A stretch of DNA of 64,000 nt from Fibrobacteria bacterium (lineage in GTDB: Bacteria > Fibrobacterota > Fibrobacteria > UBA5070): positions 1,097,356 through 1,161,355 of the forward strand of contig JACKCV010000001.1 in NCBI GenBank assembly GCA_020633825.1. The letters are read 5' to 3'. The translations under genes and the position numbers were made by a program. Below are positions 26,277-36,126 of this stretch, piece by piece (the stretch's first letter is position 1; each line of letters begins with the position of its first letter). The notes beneath the pieces were generated by a model. It worked only from the letters and a program-made list of their open reading frames with translations, did not search any database and was not told where the DNA came from.

Positions 26277-28412
26277 ATGAACAGTTCACGCTTCCGTGCA
26301 TGCCTTCGAGCCTTGGCTCTTCTTGTGGGGGGCGTGGGAGGAGTCGGATCCGCATACTCCGCGGTGCAGGCGACCTACTACGTCTCCCCGCGAGGATCCG
26401 ACGAGAATCCCGGAACCGAAGCCATGCCGTTTCGGACCATCGCCAAGGCCCGGGATGTCGTCCGGGAGTCCAAGGGGACCATGACGGGGGATGTCGTGGT
26501 CCGCCTGCGCGGCGGGACCTACGTGTTGACGGAACCCGTCGTGTTCGGGCCGCGGGATGGCGGAAGCGACGGCCACTACGTCCGGTACGAGAACTACGGG
26601 GACGAAACCCCTCTGCTCACGGGGGGGCAGCCGATCGAAGGATGGACCATCCACGACCAGGGGCGCAACATCTGGAAATCGACCGGGGTCACCCGGAGGT
26701 TCCGCCAGATCTACGTCGACGGGACCAAAGGCATCCGGGCGCGTCTTCCCAATCTCGGCAACGGGGGATCCCCCAACTTCTACCGCTTGACCAAGGTCGA
26801 CACGAACGGCAGAGCCCTGAACATCGCCAGCTCGTACGTCTCCGATTGGAAGAACCCGACCAAGGTCGAGATGCACCTGATGATCGCCTGGGCGGATGCG
26901 ACCTTGCGATTGGCCTCCACGACCAACATGGGCAGCTACACCAAGGTGAAGATCCAGGACCCGGAGGGGACGATGCTCTTCAATCGCCCCTATCCGATGC
27001 TGGGGGTGACCTTCGGCGACCGGAACAAGCAGCAGTGCTTCTACCTCGAGAACGCCTTCGAATTCCTCGACCAGGCCGGGGAGTGGTACCTCGACGAATC
27101 CGACAACGTCCTCTACTACATGGCTCGCCCCGGGGAGGACATGTCCAAGGCCCACGTGGTGGTTCCGATGCTGGAGAATCTCGTCACCATCGAAGGGTCT
27201 TCCACTTCCGACATGGTCGGATACCTGTCCATCAAGGGGCTCGCCTTCGCCCACACGACCTTCATGCGTCCGAGCCGATCGGGCCTCCTGAACCTGCAGG
27301 CCGGTCAGTTCAACACCGCGGCACCCGGAGGCAACAAATACATGCTGTGGAGGCCGAATTCCGCGCTGACCGTCACCAACGCGCACCATCTGAGGATCGA
27401 ACGGAACCTCTTCGCGCAGCTGGCCGCGTCGGGAATCGATTTCATCTCGGGAACCCGCGACAACCTGATCGTGGGGAACGTGTTGACCGACCTCGGGGGC
27501 ACCGGGATCACGGTGGGGAAATTCGCACAGGATACCCTGACCGAGATCCACATCCCCTACAATCCCGTCGACAAGGACGAAATCAGCACGCGCGACACGG
27601 TGAAGAACAACCTCGTGACCAAGGTCACCACCGAGATCCAGGGAGCCATCGGGATCGCCGCCGGGTATCCTCGGCACCTGGTGATCGAACACAACGAAGT
27701 GTCGTACACGAACTATTCGGGGATCTCCGTGGGATTCGGATGGACCCGGAGTCCCAACGCCATGACCGCCAACAAGATCAATTGGAACCACATCCACCAC
27801 GTCTCCCAGCTCCTGGCCGATGCCGGGAACATCTACACCCTCTCCAACCAGGGATCGGGCTCCCAGATCCAGTACAACTACATGCACGACATCTCGGGTT
27901 CCCCTTGGGCCGACTACTGGATCAACGGGATCTATCTCGACGAAGGGTCCAGTGGATTCGATGTGAGCCACAACGTCTTCGCCCGAGCCCCATCGGGAAT
28001 CGCCTGCAACAGCTGTGGTTCGTACACGAAATCCGACAACGAGGGCTCCGCGGCCTCCACCATCTCCGGGGCGGGGATCGAACCCGCCTACGGCGACATC
28101 AAGACCCGACTGACGATCCCGCTCGCGAATTTCCACGAGACGCCCACGGGAGTCTCCAGGGATGCCGTCGGTTCCGCCGCGAACGCCATCCCCGCGTTGC
28201 GAATCCGCGCGGGACGCCTTTCGGTCCGGACCGGGGAGACGGTCCTTTCCGTACTCGATCCGGAGGGACGGAAACTGGCGCATCGGAGCATCGTCGACCG
28301 GGAGTCCGGGTGGCGGACCATCGACCTGTCGGGGGAACGGTCCGGACGGTACGTGCTGGTCCTGGGATCGGGCGAGTCCAGGCGATCCGTGCCCTTCGTC
28401 CTGCTTCGTTGA
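26277..28412 (+). CDS. Secreted right-handed parallel beta-helix protein (candidate polysaccharide lyase or hydrolase)
   Basis: A 711-residue secreted protein with a signal peptide (about residues 1-31). Directly after it comes the DUF1565-type opening TYYVSPRGSDENPGTEAMPFRTI, followed by many short beta-helix turns (NNLIVGNVLT, VIEHNEVSYTNYSGISVG, IQYNYMHDIS). These are typical of PL- and GH28/GH141-like beta-helix enzymes, but no family-specific catalytic set is clear. The last 70 residues form a C-terminal beta domain (LSVLDPEGRKLAHR...GRYVLVLGSG) shared with five other enzymes in the window. The start at 26277 has AGGAA upstream and opens the signal peptide. Likely substrate is a plant polysaccharide, judged by its neighbours. 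Confidence 0.78.
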   Translation: MNSSRFRACLRALALLVGGVGGVGSAYSAVQATYYVSPRGSDENPGTEAMPFRTIAKARDVVRESKGTMTGDVVVRLRGGTYVLTEPVVFGPRDGGSDGHYVRYENYGDETPLLTGGQPIEGWTIHDQGRNIWKSTGVTRRFRQIYVDGTKGIRARLPNLGNGGSPNFYRLTKVDTNGRALNIASSYVSDWKNPTKVEMHLMIAWADATLRLASTTNMGSYTKVKIQDPEGTMLFNRPYPMLGVTFGDRNKQQCFYLENAFEFLDQAGEWYLDESDNVLYYMARPGEDMSKAHVVVPMLENLVTIEGSSTSDMVGYLSIKGLAFAHTTFMRPSRSGLLNLQAGQFNTAAPGGNKYMLWRPNSALTVTNAHHLRIERNLFAQLAASGIDFISGTRDNLIVGNVLTDLGGTGITVGKFAQDTLTEIHIPYNPVDKDEISTRDTVKNNLVTKVTTEIQGAIGIAAGYPRHLVIEHNEVSYTNYSGISVGFGWTRSPNAMTANKINWNHIHHVSQLLADAGNIYTLSNQGSGSQIQYNYMHDISGSPWADYWINGIYLDEGSSGFDVSHNVFARAPSGIACNSCGSYTKSDNEGSAASTISGAGIEPAYGDIKTRLTIPLANFHETPTGVSRDAVGSAANAIPALRIRAGRLSVRTGETVLSVLDPEGRKLAHRSIVDRESGWRTIDLSGERSGRYVLVLGSGESRRSVPFVLLR

Positions 28413-28833
28413 GGCTCGGGAGCCGCCCGGACCCGGGGACGGAATCGGTTTCCCGGGATGCCCCCCCACGTCTTCGGGGGGCATCCCTCCGACGGATGGG
28501 GGGGGCGCGAGGGGACGCGGATGGATCCGCTTCCTTATCCGGATCCGAGGCGCCTCGGCGACCAGTGGCGGAGCCCGGGTGCAGGCGGGGATCGTGGCAT
28601 GGAAGGACGACGTGGGAAATGGTCCGCCGTCGATCCTGTGAAAACGGTCCGAAGGGTGCGGTGCATCCAGGGAGGAGAGTGCGGTGGCCCATCGGCCATC
28701 CGAGGTTGTCGCGGATCCATCCCTGGCAGGGGGGGCGGAGGGCGCGGGATAGGAGATGCGCGGTCCGAACCGGAGAGCGAAGGGAGCCGCGCCGACTCTT
28801 GCAAGGAGAAGGAGCGGCGTTCCCCGCCGGGAC
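28413..28833. other. Convergent intergenic region (beta-helix / alpha-galactosidase)
   Basis: 421 bp without a credible gene; the open frames here lack start sites and family similarity. It contains the hairpin at 28455-28487 just after the beta-helix gene. No tRNA or repeat is seen. Confidence 0.7.
28455..28487 (+). terminator. Hairpin downstream of the beta-helix gene
   Basis: A perfect 12-bp stem, GGGATGCCCCCC with GGGGGGCATCCC, around a 9-nt loop, about 43 bp after the stop codon. No T run follows, so this is a probable GC-rich terminator rather than a textbook one. Confidence 0.6.
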
Positions 28834-30705
28834 TCAATGCGAAAGGAGGATCCTGCGGGATTGGGCCGGTGCGTCGTCCAGACGGACGGTGTAGATCCCG
28901 CGCGGGAGGTGCGCCAGGGAGAGCTTGGCGTGGTTTCCCGTGATGGCGACGCGTCTCACCTGGCGTCCTTCCAGGTCCGTGATGGCGAGTCCGGTCGGTC
29001 CGGCGTCGGGCCGATCGATGACCAGGGTGCGACCTTCCAGGGTGGCCCGGTGGGCGAAGACCTGTCGGGAAACCGCATCGGGGATGCTTGGAAGCGCGGT
29101 CAGCTTCGCCCCCGCCCAGTCGGCGTGGTCGTTGGTGTTCCCGTCCCCGGCATCGGTGACGACCAGGGAAAGGCTGTCGACTCCCGCGACCGGAACGTCG
29201 ATGGAGAGGGGGGCTGCGCCTCCCTTGCAGACCGGGCTTTCATAGAGCTTCCTGCCGTCGCCGAACACCTGGAAGACGACGCTGCCGCCGGAGGTCTCCC
29301 CGTCGATGCCCACATCGGCCTGGAAGCTGGTGAACTTCTTGCGCAGGGCCAGGACCGTGGTGGAGGGAGCGTGCGCACCGAGCCCCTTGGAGTAGGTCTT
29401 CCCGCCGAGTTTGAGGGAGTTGCCGGCGACGCTCTTGTCGACGGCCAGGAATTTCCATCCGTTGGTCACGGAATGGATGTGGTGGTTGGACAGCCAGCGG
29501 GTGGCCGAAGGATCGATCTTTCCCGTCACCTTCAGGAGCGCCAGTCCGTGCGTGGGGACGGATACGGTGTACTGGTCCGGGATCGTCCCCAGGTCCTTCT
29601 TCTCCCAGACGTCCCGGACGCTGACGCTGCCGGGGTCGAGGCCCAGGTCGGCCCAGCGGATGGTCATGTTCGCCGCCGAGGCGGACCGGTTGAACAGTCC
29701 CACCGCGTAGGTGTCGTATTCCGTCCCCAGGGGTTTGGCCCAGGTGTGGAGATCGCCGTCTTTGCGGATGATCCGGCCCTGGATGCCGGCGGAGTCCTGG
29801 TCGATCGCGATCACCTCCTTGTTGGTGAGGATCGCCAGGGTGCTCTTGGAAATGTTGCGGATGTCGTTGCCGGCGACCAGGGGGGCGGCCATGAGCGCCC
29901 ACAGGCCGAAGTGGGCCTTGTTCTCGGCTTCCGTGCGGGAGCCGTTTCCGACCTCGAGCATGTCGGGGTCGGCCCAGGAGCCCGGGCGGGTGAAGATGAA
30001 ATTGTTCGAGTTTCCGTCGAGACTGGCCAGGATGGATCGACCGTACACGTTTTCGGAGGGGAACCACTTGTCGGTGATGTCGTCGGTGCTCCTCCACAGC
30101 TGGCCCACCTGGGGCATCCATTCCTCCGTGTGCCAGGCGCAAACCGAGTACATGATCCGACGCCCGGAATTCCGGAGGGCCTCGCCCATCTTCGTGTAAT
30201 CGGATTTGATCTGACCCACGGGATTGCAGTTGTCGTATTTCAGGTAGTCGATGCCCCAGGAGGCGAACGTCTTCGCGTCCCGTTCCTCGTTGCCGTAGCT
30301 GCCGCTCTTGGGGATGTTCATGCAGGTCATGGAGCCCCGGTCTCCGTAGATCCCCAGGCGCATCCCCTTGGAATGGGCGTAGTCGGAGAGGCTCTTGATG
30401 CCGCTCTTGAAACGGACGGGATCGGCGATCAGGTTGCCCGACCCGTCCCGGGCGGGATTGGCCATCCAGTTGTCGTCGAGGTTCACATTGATGTAGCCCG
30501 CGTCCCGCATGCCGGTGGTCACCATCGCGTCGATGATCTGCTTGATCTTGTTCTCATCGATGTTGCCGTAGAAGATGTTCCAGCTGTTCCACCCCATCGG
30601 AGGGGTCAGGGCCATTCCTTCCTGGGCGACGGCGGAGGTCGCCAGCAGGGCCACCAGGGAGAGGGGCGAAGTGAGGATCGTGTTCCTGAGTGCTCTGGGG
30701 CGCAT
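28834..30705 (-). CDS. Secreted GH27 alpha-galactosidase with NPCBM and C-terminal sorting-like domain
   Basis: A 623-residue enzyme that would release terminal alpha-galactose from galactomannan, pectin side chains or oligosaccharides. After a signal peptide (ending near ATSAVAQ) comes the GH27 barrel opening LTPPMGWNSWN. The nucleophile is D158 in YLKYDNC and the acid/base lies in RSTDD (about 208-209). The barrel's C-terminal beta domain ends near residue 410. Then an NPCBM domain (about 415-550) begins LSNHHIHSVTNGW and has YSKGLGAHAPS. A last 70-residue domain (ITDLEGRQVRR...LPRGIYTVRLDD) is shared with neighbouring enzymes. The start at 30705 opens the signal peptide. It is the last gene of a minus-strand series of four. 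Confidence 0.93.
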   Translation of the reverse strand: MRPRALRNTILTSPLSLVALLATSAVAQEGMALTPPMGWNSWNIFYGNIDENKIKQIIDAMVTTGMRDAGYINVNLDDNWMANPARDGSGNLIADPVRFKSGIKSLSDYAHSKGMRLGIYGDRGSMTCMNIPKSGSYGNEERDAKTFASWGIDYLKYDNCNPVGQIKSDYTKMGEALRNSGRRIMYSVCAWHTEEWMPQVGQLWRSTDDITDKWFPSENVYGRSILASLDGNSNNFIFTRPGSWADPDMLEVGNGSRTEAENKAHFGLWALMAAPLVAGNDIRNISKSTLAILTNKEVIAIDQDSAGIQGRIIRKDGDLHTWAKPLGTEYDTYAVGLFNRSASAANMTIRWADLGLDPGSVSVRDVWEKKDLGTIPDQYTVSVPTHGLALLKVTGKIDPSATRWLSNHHIHSVTNGWKFLAVDKSVAGNSLKLGGKTYSKGLGAHAPSTTVLALRKKFTSFQADVGIDGETSGGSVVFQVFGDGRKLYESPVCKGGAAPLSIDVPVAGVDSLSLVVTDAGDGNTNDHADWAGAKLTALPSIPDAVSRQVFAHRATLEGRTLVIDRPDAGPTGLAITDLEGRQVRRVAITGNHAKLSLAHLPRGIYTVRLDDAPAQSRRILLSH

Positions 30706-30860
30706 GGGGGGCCTCCTCTTGAATGGGATATCCGAGTATCGGTGGTGGATCTGGTTTGGACTCGTCCGGTCGAAGGAGCGCCCTCCGGGGTCGCTTTCCA
30801 ATGCGGGAAGCACGGGAGCGAAGCCGTCGGGATGTGGTCACGCTCCGGCCGTGGGAAGGT

Positions 30861-31931
30861 TCACGGAAGTCCCGGAAGGGTTCCGCGGATGCTGGTGGTG
30901 CCCGATCGGGCGAGGAAGAACAGGAGGCCCGGGCCCCGGCGGGAGGAAATGCGCACCGATTCGCCGCGGCCCTCTCCGACGGTCCGCCCCTTCGAATCCA
31001 CGACGAGGATCCGGTCCTGGGGAACGTCGAAAGCCAGGGCGTGGCCGTCCGACAGCCTGTCGAGGCGCCAGCCGGTCGAGGTTCCCGGGGATTCGCGCGT
31101 CGCCCGGGTGGGGATGTCGATGTTCTGCAGGAGGGCGGCGGCGTAGCGCTTTCCGAACTCGCGATATCCCGTGGCGGTGAAGTGGTAGGCATCGGTCGAG
31201 ATGGCGAGGTTCGCGGAGGAGACGACATGGCCGTTGGGGACGGTCTGGGCGAGGGTCGCGACGTAGGGGTTGTGCGCCCCGCAGCAGGCCTTCGAGTCGG
31301 CGCGAAGCTCTCCGGCGAGGAAGGGGACGTCCCCGAAGCCGAGGTCCTTCTTCAGGTCGGTGACGATTTCCGACACCTTGCCGACCCACGCCTTGCGGGC
31401 GTCGGAGGTCCAATCCGCCTCGCCCTGGTGGAAGAGGATTCCCTGGATCTCGCCCTTCTCCCGGGCCTTCTTCAGGCGTTCGATCATCCAGGGATACGCC
31501 CCCGACCAATGGTTGTCGGGGGGAATGCGGAATTCGTTGCGTCGGCTGGAGACCACGTTCTTGCGGAAGAAGTCGATGTCCACCCCGGGGATGGCGCAGG
31601 GGATCAGGGCGATGGTGTCCTGCTGCAGCGAATCGGCGACCACCTTCCCGAACCAGTCGCCGAGGCCCATCCCCGTATTGCACAGATGCAAGGAGGGTTT
31701 GGCCGTGTACCACTGGTTGTAGGTCCTGCCCTCGCCCGAGCAATTGTCGTAGGCCAGCACCTTCACGCGGGGATTGTCGAACACGTCCTGGGCTTCGGCC
31801 CGGGCGCCTCCGGCCATGTTGGACTGTCCGAAGAGCAGATAGATCTGCCAAGGACGGGTCTCGGCCGCCCCGGCGATCGCCGGGAGCAGCAAGGGGACGG
31901 CGAGAAGGGACTTCAGGATTCCGGATCTCAT
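30861..31931 (-). CDS. Secreted CE6-type (sialate/acetylxylan) esterase
   Basis: A 356-residue SGNH-fold esterase with a signal peptide (cleavage near AIAGAAE). The nucleophile is S37 in LFGQSNMAGG; the HQGEAD block is at 168-173 and the catalytic Asp/His are in DAYHF (247, 250). These fit the sialate O-acetylesterase/acetylxylan esterase family (CE6, DUF303), which removes acetyl groups from xylan. This would clear the way for the GH30 and GH43 enzymes next door. The last 65 residues are a short beta domain (ILVVDSKGRTV...) like that of the neighbours. It starts 13 bp after the GH43 stop, so the two share a transcript. Confidence 0.88.
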   Translation of the reverse strand: MRSGILKSLLAVPLLLPAIAGAAETRPWQIYLLFGQSNMAGGARAEAQDVFDNPRVKVLAYDNCSGEGRTYNQWYTAKPSLHLCNTGMGLGDWFGKVVADSLQQDTIALIPCAIPGVDIDFFRKNVVSSRRNEFRIPPDNHWSGAYPWMIERLKKAREKGEIQGILFHQGEADWTSDARKAWVGKVSEIVTDLKKDLGFGDVPFLAGELRADSKACCGAHNPYVATLAQTVPNGHVVSSANLAISTDAYHFTATGYREFGKRYAAALLQNIDIPTRATRESPGTSTGWRLDRLSDGHALAFDVPQDRILVVDSKGRTVGEGRGESVRISSRRGPGLLFFLARSGTTSIRGTLPGLP

Positions 31932-31944
31932 CGAGGGCTCCTGC

Positions 31945-33816
31945 CTACTTGACCAGGGAAATGGACCAGGAGCCGCTGCGGATTCCGTCGATGGTGGCGA
32001 CCAGGAGGTATTGCCCTTCGGGGAGGCGCGGGGTGGCGACGCTGGCGAACTGGTCCTCTCCTTCCCGGGAGGTCTCGGCGAGGCGTGCGGCCAGGCGTCC
32101 GCGTCCGTCGAACAGGAACAGGGCGACCTCGCCCCGGGTTGGCCGGGAGAAGCGGACGGACAGCCTGGAATCCTGCCACCGGTAGGTCTTCAGCCCCAGG
32201 GAGGGGCGGGTTTCGCGTTGGACGGCGACGGGCTTGGGGGTGAGGTCGATCTCCTGGGAGGCGTTCGCCCCGATCTTGAACCAGTCGAAATCGGCCACGC
32301 CTCCCGCGGACTTGGTCGCGTAGTTGAACAACCCGAACCGGTACCCCATGAAGTGGGTGAGCTTGTACGACATGGACAAGGTGTTCCCGATGGACTTCCA
32401 GTTCGCGCTGTCGAGGCTGTAGAAGAACGTCGCCTTGTCGGTGCGATTGGTGAAGTCCATGTCGACCCTCAGGAAGACGCGGTCCTGGTCGATGTTCACG
32501 CTGGCGACCTGGTTGTTGGCGTTCACCATCACCACCGATCGCGACGTCCCGTTCTTGCGCACTCCGACGTACCCGTAGACCTCCTGCAGGGCCACCAGGC
32601 CCGCGATGTCCCCGTCCTTCATGCCGGCCATGTCGACGACGGTCCGGCCGGAGGATTTCGGTCCGAAGGAACGCTGGGTGAGGGTGTTGCGGGCGTCGAC
32701 GACCTGGGCGTCCACCCGTCCGGTCTTGATGCGAAGCCATCCGGGGCGTTGGGTCAGGGACCAGTTGGCGTTGTCCGGATTGTGGTTCCATTGCCATTCC
32801 AGCTTGAGGCGGGAATCCTCGAAGTTGTCGGAGGTCACGATCCCGGTTCCCTCGGAGGAGTTCGTGTTCATCGTCACCGAGGAGGGGGAGGTTCCGTTGT
32901 TGAAGACGGGCCAGTCGTTGGTCCAGGTGACCGGCATGATCCAGGGGCTGCGGCCCACCGATCCGTTGTCCTGGAAGAGGTAGCCCCACCACTTCCCGTC
33001 CTTGTCCTGGATGACCGATCCCTGGGCCACCCCGTTGCTGGAGTGCACGACCTTCCCCTCGTAGTTGCCGTCGATGGTCCGGGACCGGTAGACGATTTCC
33101 GTCCTGCCGTTGTACCCGGCGGCGTTGGGCCAGCAGATGATGAAGACGTAGTAGTAGCCGTTGATCTTCTCGATGTGGGCTCCTTCTCCCACCAGGATCG
33201 GATTGCTCACTCCGAGGAGGGACTTGATGGCGTTGGCGCTGATGATGGTCTTGTTGATTCCGCCGCCCTGGGTGCCGGTCAAGGTCGAATTCAGCTGGAC
33301 CAGCTTGATGTCCCCGCTGCCGTAGACGACGAAATTGCGGCCGTCGGGGTCGAGGTGCAGGGAGGGGTCGTGGTAGAAGGGGAACTGGACCTCCTTCCAC
33401 GGACCTTTCGCGGCATCGGTGGTGGAGTACAGATGGGTCTTCCCGGTGGTGTACGAGGGGACCAGGACGTGGAAGGTGCCGTCCTTGTAGCGGATGCTGC
33501 TGGCCCACGAGCCCTTTCCGTAGGCGTTCTTCCCGTTGACGAGGTTCATGTTGTCGTTGGTGGACAACGTGCTGTAGCAGTAGCCGACGGTCTTCCAGTA
33601 GGCCAGATCGCTCGACTTCATGATGGGGACGCCCGGGGCCATGTGCATCGTGGTATGGCTCATGTAGTACTCGTCGCCGGCGCGCACGATGGACGGATCG
33701 GGGATGTCGGCCCAGATGAAAGGGTTGGAGATGGTGGCGGCATGGGACGCCACGAAGCCTGCCAGGCATCCGGCAAGGAGGTTCCGCGACCGTGGGCCAG
33801 GAAATCCGATTTTCAT
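31945..33816 (-). CDS. Secreted GH43 glycoside hydrolase (beta-xylosidase/arabinofuranosidase type)
   Basis: A 623-residue secreted enzyme. After the signal peptide comes the five-bladed propeller with the general base D40 in DIPDPSIVRAGDEYY, the pKa-modulating Asp in the YHDPSLHLDPDG region, and the acid Glu in GEGAHIEK. From about residue 335 a concanavalin-like beta-sandwich (GH43 C2 type) begins with DNFEDSRLKLEWQWNHNPDN. The last 75 residues are the shared C-terminal domain (LFLFDGRGRLAARL...LPEGQYLLVA). GH43 enzymes of this layout remove xylose or arabinose from xylan or arabinan side chains; the exact specificity is open. Its stop is 13 bp from the esterase start. Confidence 0.93.
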   Translation of the reverse strand: MKIGFPGPRSRNLLAGCLAGFVASHAATISNPFIWADIPDPSIVRAGDEYYMSHTTMHMAPGVPIMKSSDLAYWKTVGYCYSTLSTNDNMNLVNGKNAYGKGSWASSIRYKDGTFHVLVPSYTTGKTHLYSTTDAAKGPWKEVQFPFYHDPSLHLDPDGRNFVVYGSGDIKLVQLNSTLTGTQGGGINKTIISANAIKSLLGVSNPILVGEGAHIEKINGYYYVFIICWPNAAGYNGRTEIVYRSRTIDGNYEGKVVHSSNGVAQGSVIQDKDGKWWGYLFQDNGSVGRSPWIMPVTWTNDWPVFNNGTSPSSVTMNTNSSEGTGIVTSDNFEDSRLKLEWQWNHNPDNANWSLTQRPGWLRIKTGRVDAQVVDARNTLTQRSFGPKSSGRTVVDMAGMKDGDIAGLVALQEVYGYVGVRKNGTSRSVVMVNANNQVASVNIDQDRVFLRVDMDFTNRTDKATFFYSLDSANWKSIGNTLSMSYKLTHFMGYRFGLFNYATKSAGGVADFDWFKIGANASQEIDLTPKPVAVQRETRPSLGLKTYRWQDSRLSVRFSRPTRGEVALFLFDGRGRLAARLAETSREGEDQFASVATPRLPEGQYLLVATIDGIRSGSWSISLVK

Positions 33817-34021
33817 GTGTGCACTCCGATCTGGAGGGATTGCGGCACGAATCGCCGGGTGAGCTGGTGGGCCGTCGGAACCGATCGCTTCCGCGTCGGT
33901 TCTCCAGGTCCTGGTGACGGCCCTGTCACCAGGATTCGATCATGTCCCCTAAGATCGGGTTCGGGTGCCGGGATTCGTTGGGAATTTGAAGCGAGGGGCC
34001 TTGACATTCCAGCAATGCAAC

Positions 34022-34086
34022 GAAAAAGCCCCATCCACCGGATCGGCGGACAGGGCTTCGAGACGCCGGGGATTCCGGGCTTTTCA
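34022..34086 (-). terminator. Probable terminator after the GH30 gene
   Basis: On the minus strand, AAAAGCCC just at the GH30 stop can pair with GGGGCTTTTT about 45 nt downstream, with GC-rich inner helices between. The far arm ends in TTTTT, fitting an intrinsic terminator between GH30 and GH43. Confidence 0.5.
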
Positions 34087-36126
34087 GTTCTTCAGGACGG
34101 TGCCCTCGAAGGAGCCCGATTCCGACCGGACGCGCACCACGTACAGACCCGGAGCCAGACGACTCCCCACCGAGGTGGGACCGGTTCCCGCGCCCGACTC
34201 GAGGAGCGTGCCGTCGGGAGTGGAAATGCGGAAGGTGAATGCGCCTTCCGTGTCCAGCTCGATCGCGCCGCTGGCGATGTTGCTCCGGATCGGCGACGCA
34301 CCCGCCGTCCTTTGCTTCAAGACGGAAGTGGGGACGAAGGGCCGGAATTCCAGGTAGTTCACGTTGATGTACGAGGAATCGAACACCAGGCGCAGCAGGT
34401 GCTCCCCCTTGGTCAGGGAAATCGGTTCCACGGTCTTGGTGGTCCAGCTCTGCCAGTCCCCGGTATTGGGAGCCACGACGGGACCTGTGATGTCCTTGCC
34501 ATCGAGTTCCAGGTGGAGGGTTCGGTTGTCCGCGACTTCCGCCAGTCGGAGGTCGAGGCTGTACTTGCCGTCGGCCTTGACGTCGACGGTGTACTCGAGC
34601 CATTCCCCCGCGAGGGTGTAGCCGATGTCGAAGGCCCCGGTGGAGTCCTTGGTGGCTTCGATGTCGACGTCGTCGTTGCGGTAGGTGGCGTCGAATTGGT
34701 TGCCCTGGGCATCTCCTTCGTGGTATCCCTTGCCCTCGCCGCCCTTGTCGTAGTCCTCGGCCTCGATGCGGCCGGGAATGGCCGCCGCCGTTCCCGAGAA
34801 CGGGCCCTTGGGTTCGGGAGGGGCGATGGGGCTGGTGCCGACCAGGGTGGTCACCGCTTCGGCGTCGAACGTGACGCTCAAGCTTCCGTTGACGACCGGA
34901 ACGCTGCCGTCGTCGTTGACGTTCTTGGTGGCCGAGGTGGTGTATTTCTGCATCTTGGTCAGACCCGTGGCCGCGGGAATGGAGATGTTGAGGTTGGCGG
35001 TGGCCGAACGGTTCACGACCACCACCACGACGCTGTCCCCCTTCTTGTAGGCCGAGAGGTACACGTGCGTGGAGGGATTCTTCGTGGCCTCCACACGGAC
35101 GAAGCCGGGGCGTACGAATTTCGCGTAGTTGGCCATGCAGTATCCGCGCTTGCTGACCTTCCCGTCGCTGTTCTTGATGGGACCGTAGTCGCGTCGGATG
35201 TACCACCAGACATAGGCGTTGAACTGCCCTTCGACCAGGGCGCGATGGATTTCGTAGGCGACGTCGAGGGCCCGGACCGAGTCCATCTTGGGAGTCTGAT
35301 CCTGGTCGCCGGTGTTGATCCACCCTTTCCACATGTTGGCGTCGCCCTTGGACTCCGTGTAGTGCTCGGTCATCCAGCGTTCCTTCCCCTTGCCGTCGGC
35401 GAGAGGGTATTGGAAGAACGAGTTGGCCGTCTTGGCGTCGCTGGCGTAGAAGTGGGCCCCGATGATGTCGATGTTCTTGAGGACGTTCGCGTCGTTGAGG
35501 ATCTGGTTGTAGTAGTTCTTGTCGTAGCGGAAGGATTCCGCCGAGATGACCTTGGTGCCCTGCTCCCGCAGCGATGCGGCGTTGTTCTTCGTGAAGTTGT
35601 AGACCTCGTCCGGTGTCCAGCAGGTCCAGTCGTAGCACCAGTCGGGCTCGTTCGCGAAGGAGATGGCGTGCAAGGGGGCGCCGTTGTCCTTCATGTACTT
35701 GGCGAACTTGTTGAGGTGGGTCGCGAAGCTTCCGTAGTTGGCGGGATTGAGCTTGAAGTTGTTGCCACCGGGGACGCGCATCGAAGACGGTGGCGACCAG
35801 GGGGTGGCGAAGACGATGCCGCCGCGGGAGACCACGTCCTTCGCGGTGGGGACTTCGAGGGACCACTGGCTCTCCTGGTCGGACACCCACATGCGCAGGA
35901 TGGTCATCCCGATCTGGCCCGGTCCGTTCCCGAAGGCGAGGTTTCGGTCGGAGGCGTTGAGGTCGTACCCCGTCCAGACCCGGTGCGTCATGCCCCCGAA
36001 ACCCCGGATGGTCTGGTGGGTCTTGTTCAGATCGATCGTCACGTTCTGGGCGATCGCCTGGGAGGCCAGGAACAGCGGGAGGGCCAGGTGCGCGACCGCC
36101 GGCAGTGGGTTCTTGCGTGGATTCAT
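34084..36126 (-). CDS. Secreted GH30 xylanase with CBM6 and C-terminal sorting-like domain
   Basis: A 680-residue enzyme expected to cut glucuronoxylan or a related backbone. After a signal peptide (MNPRKN...ASQAIAQ) comes the barrel, with GGMTHRVWTGYD, the acid/base E160 in ISFANEPDW and the nucleophile E254 in WMTEHYTES. The flanking side beta-domain (about 340-430) is typical of GH30. It is followed by a CBM6 domain (about 450-590: RIEAEDYDKGGEGKGYHEGD ... YINVNYLEFRP) and then the shared C-terminal domain (RISTPDGTLLESG...LAPGLYVVRV). GH30 subfamily 8 (glucuronoxylanase) is the likeliest subfamily, but the Arg that binds glucuronic acid cannot be checked by eye. It lies upstream of the GH43 gene across a likely terminator, so it may be transcribed separately. 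Confidence 0.92.
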   Translation of the reverse strand: MNPRKNPLPAVAHLALPLFLASQAIAQNVTIDLNKTHQTIRGFGGMTHRVWTGYDLNASDRNLAFGNGPGQIGMTILRMWVSDQESQWSLEVPTAKDVVSRGGIVFATPWSPPSSMRVPGGNNFKLNPANYGSFATHLNKFAKYMKDNGAPLHAISFANEPDWCYDWTCWTPDEVYNFTKNNAASLREQGTKVISAESFRYDKNYYNQILNDANVLKNIDIIGAHFYASDAKTANSFFQYPLADGKGKERWMTEHYTESKGDANMWKGWINTGDQDQTPKMDSVRALDVAYEIHRALVEGQFNAYVWWYIRRDYGPIKNSDGKVSKRGYCMANYAKFVRPGFVRVEATKNPSTHVYLSAYKKGDSVVVVVVNRSATANLNISIPAATGLTKMQKYTTSATKNVNDDGSVPVVNGSLSVTFDAEAVTTLVGTSPIAPPEPKGPFSGTAAAIPGRIEAEDYDKGGEGKGYHEGDAQGNQFDATYRNDDVDIEATKDSTGAFDIGYTLAGEWLEYTVDVKADGKYSLDLRLAEVADNRTLHLELDGKDITGPVVAPNTGDWQSWTTKTVEPISLTKGEHLLRLVFDSSYINVNYLEFRPFVPTSVLKQRTAGASPIRSNIASGAIELDTEGAFTFRISTPDGTLLESGAGTGPTSVGSRLAPGLYVVRVRSESGSFEGTVLKN

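Noticed and set aside
28413..28833. Small genes or a tRNA in the gap
   Set aside because: Short frames have no start context, and no cloverleaf-compatible arms with a GGTTCRANYCC-type loop were found.
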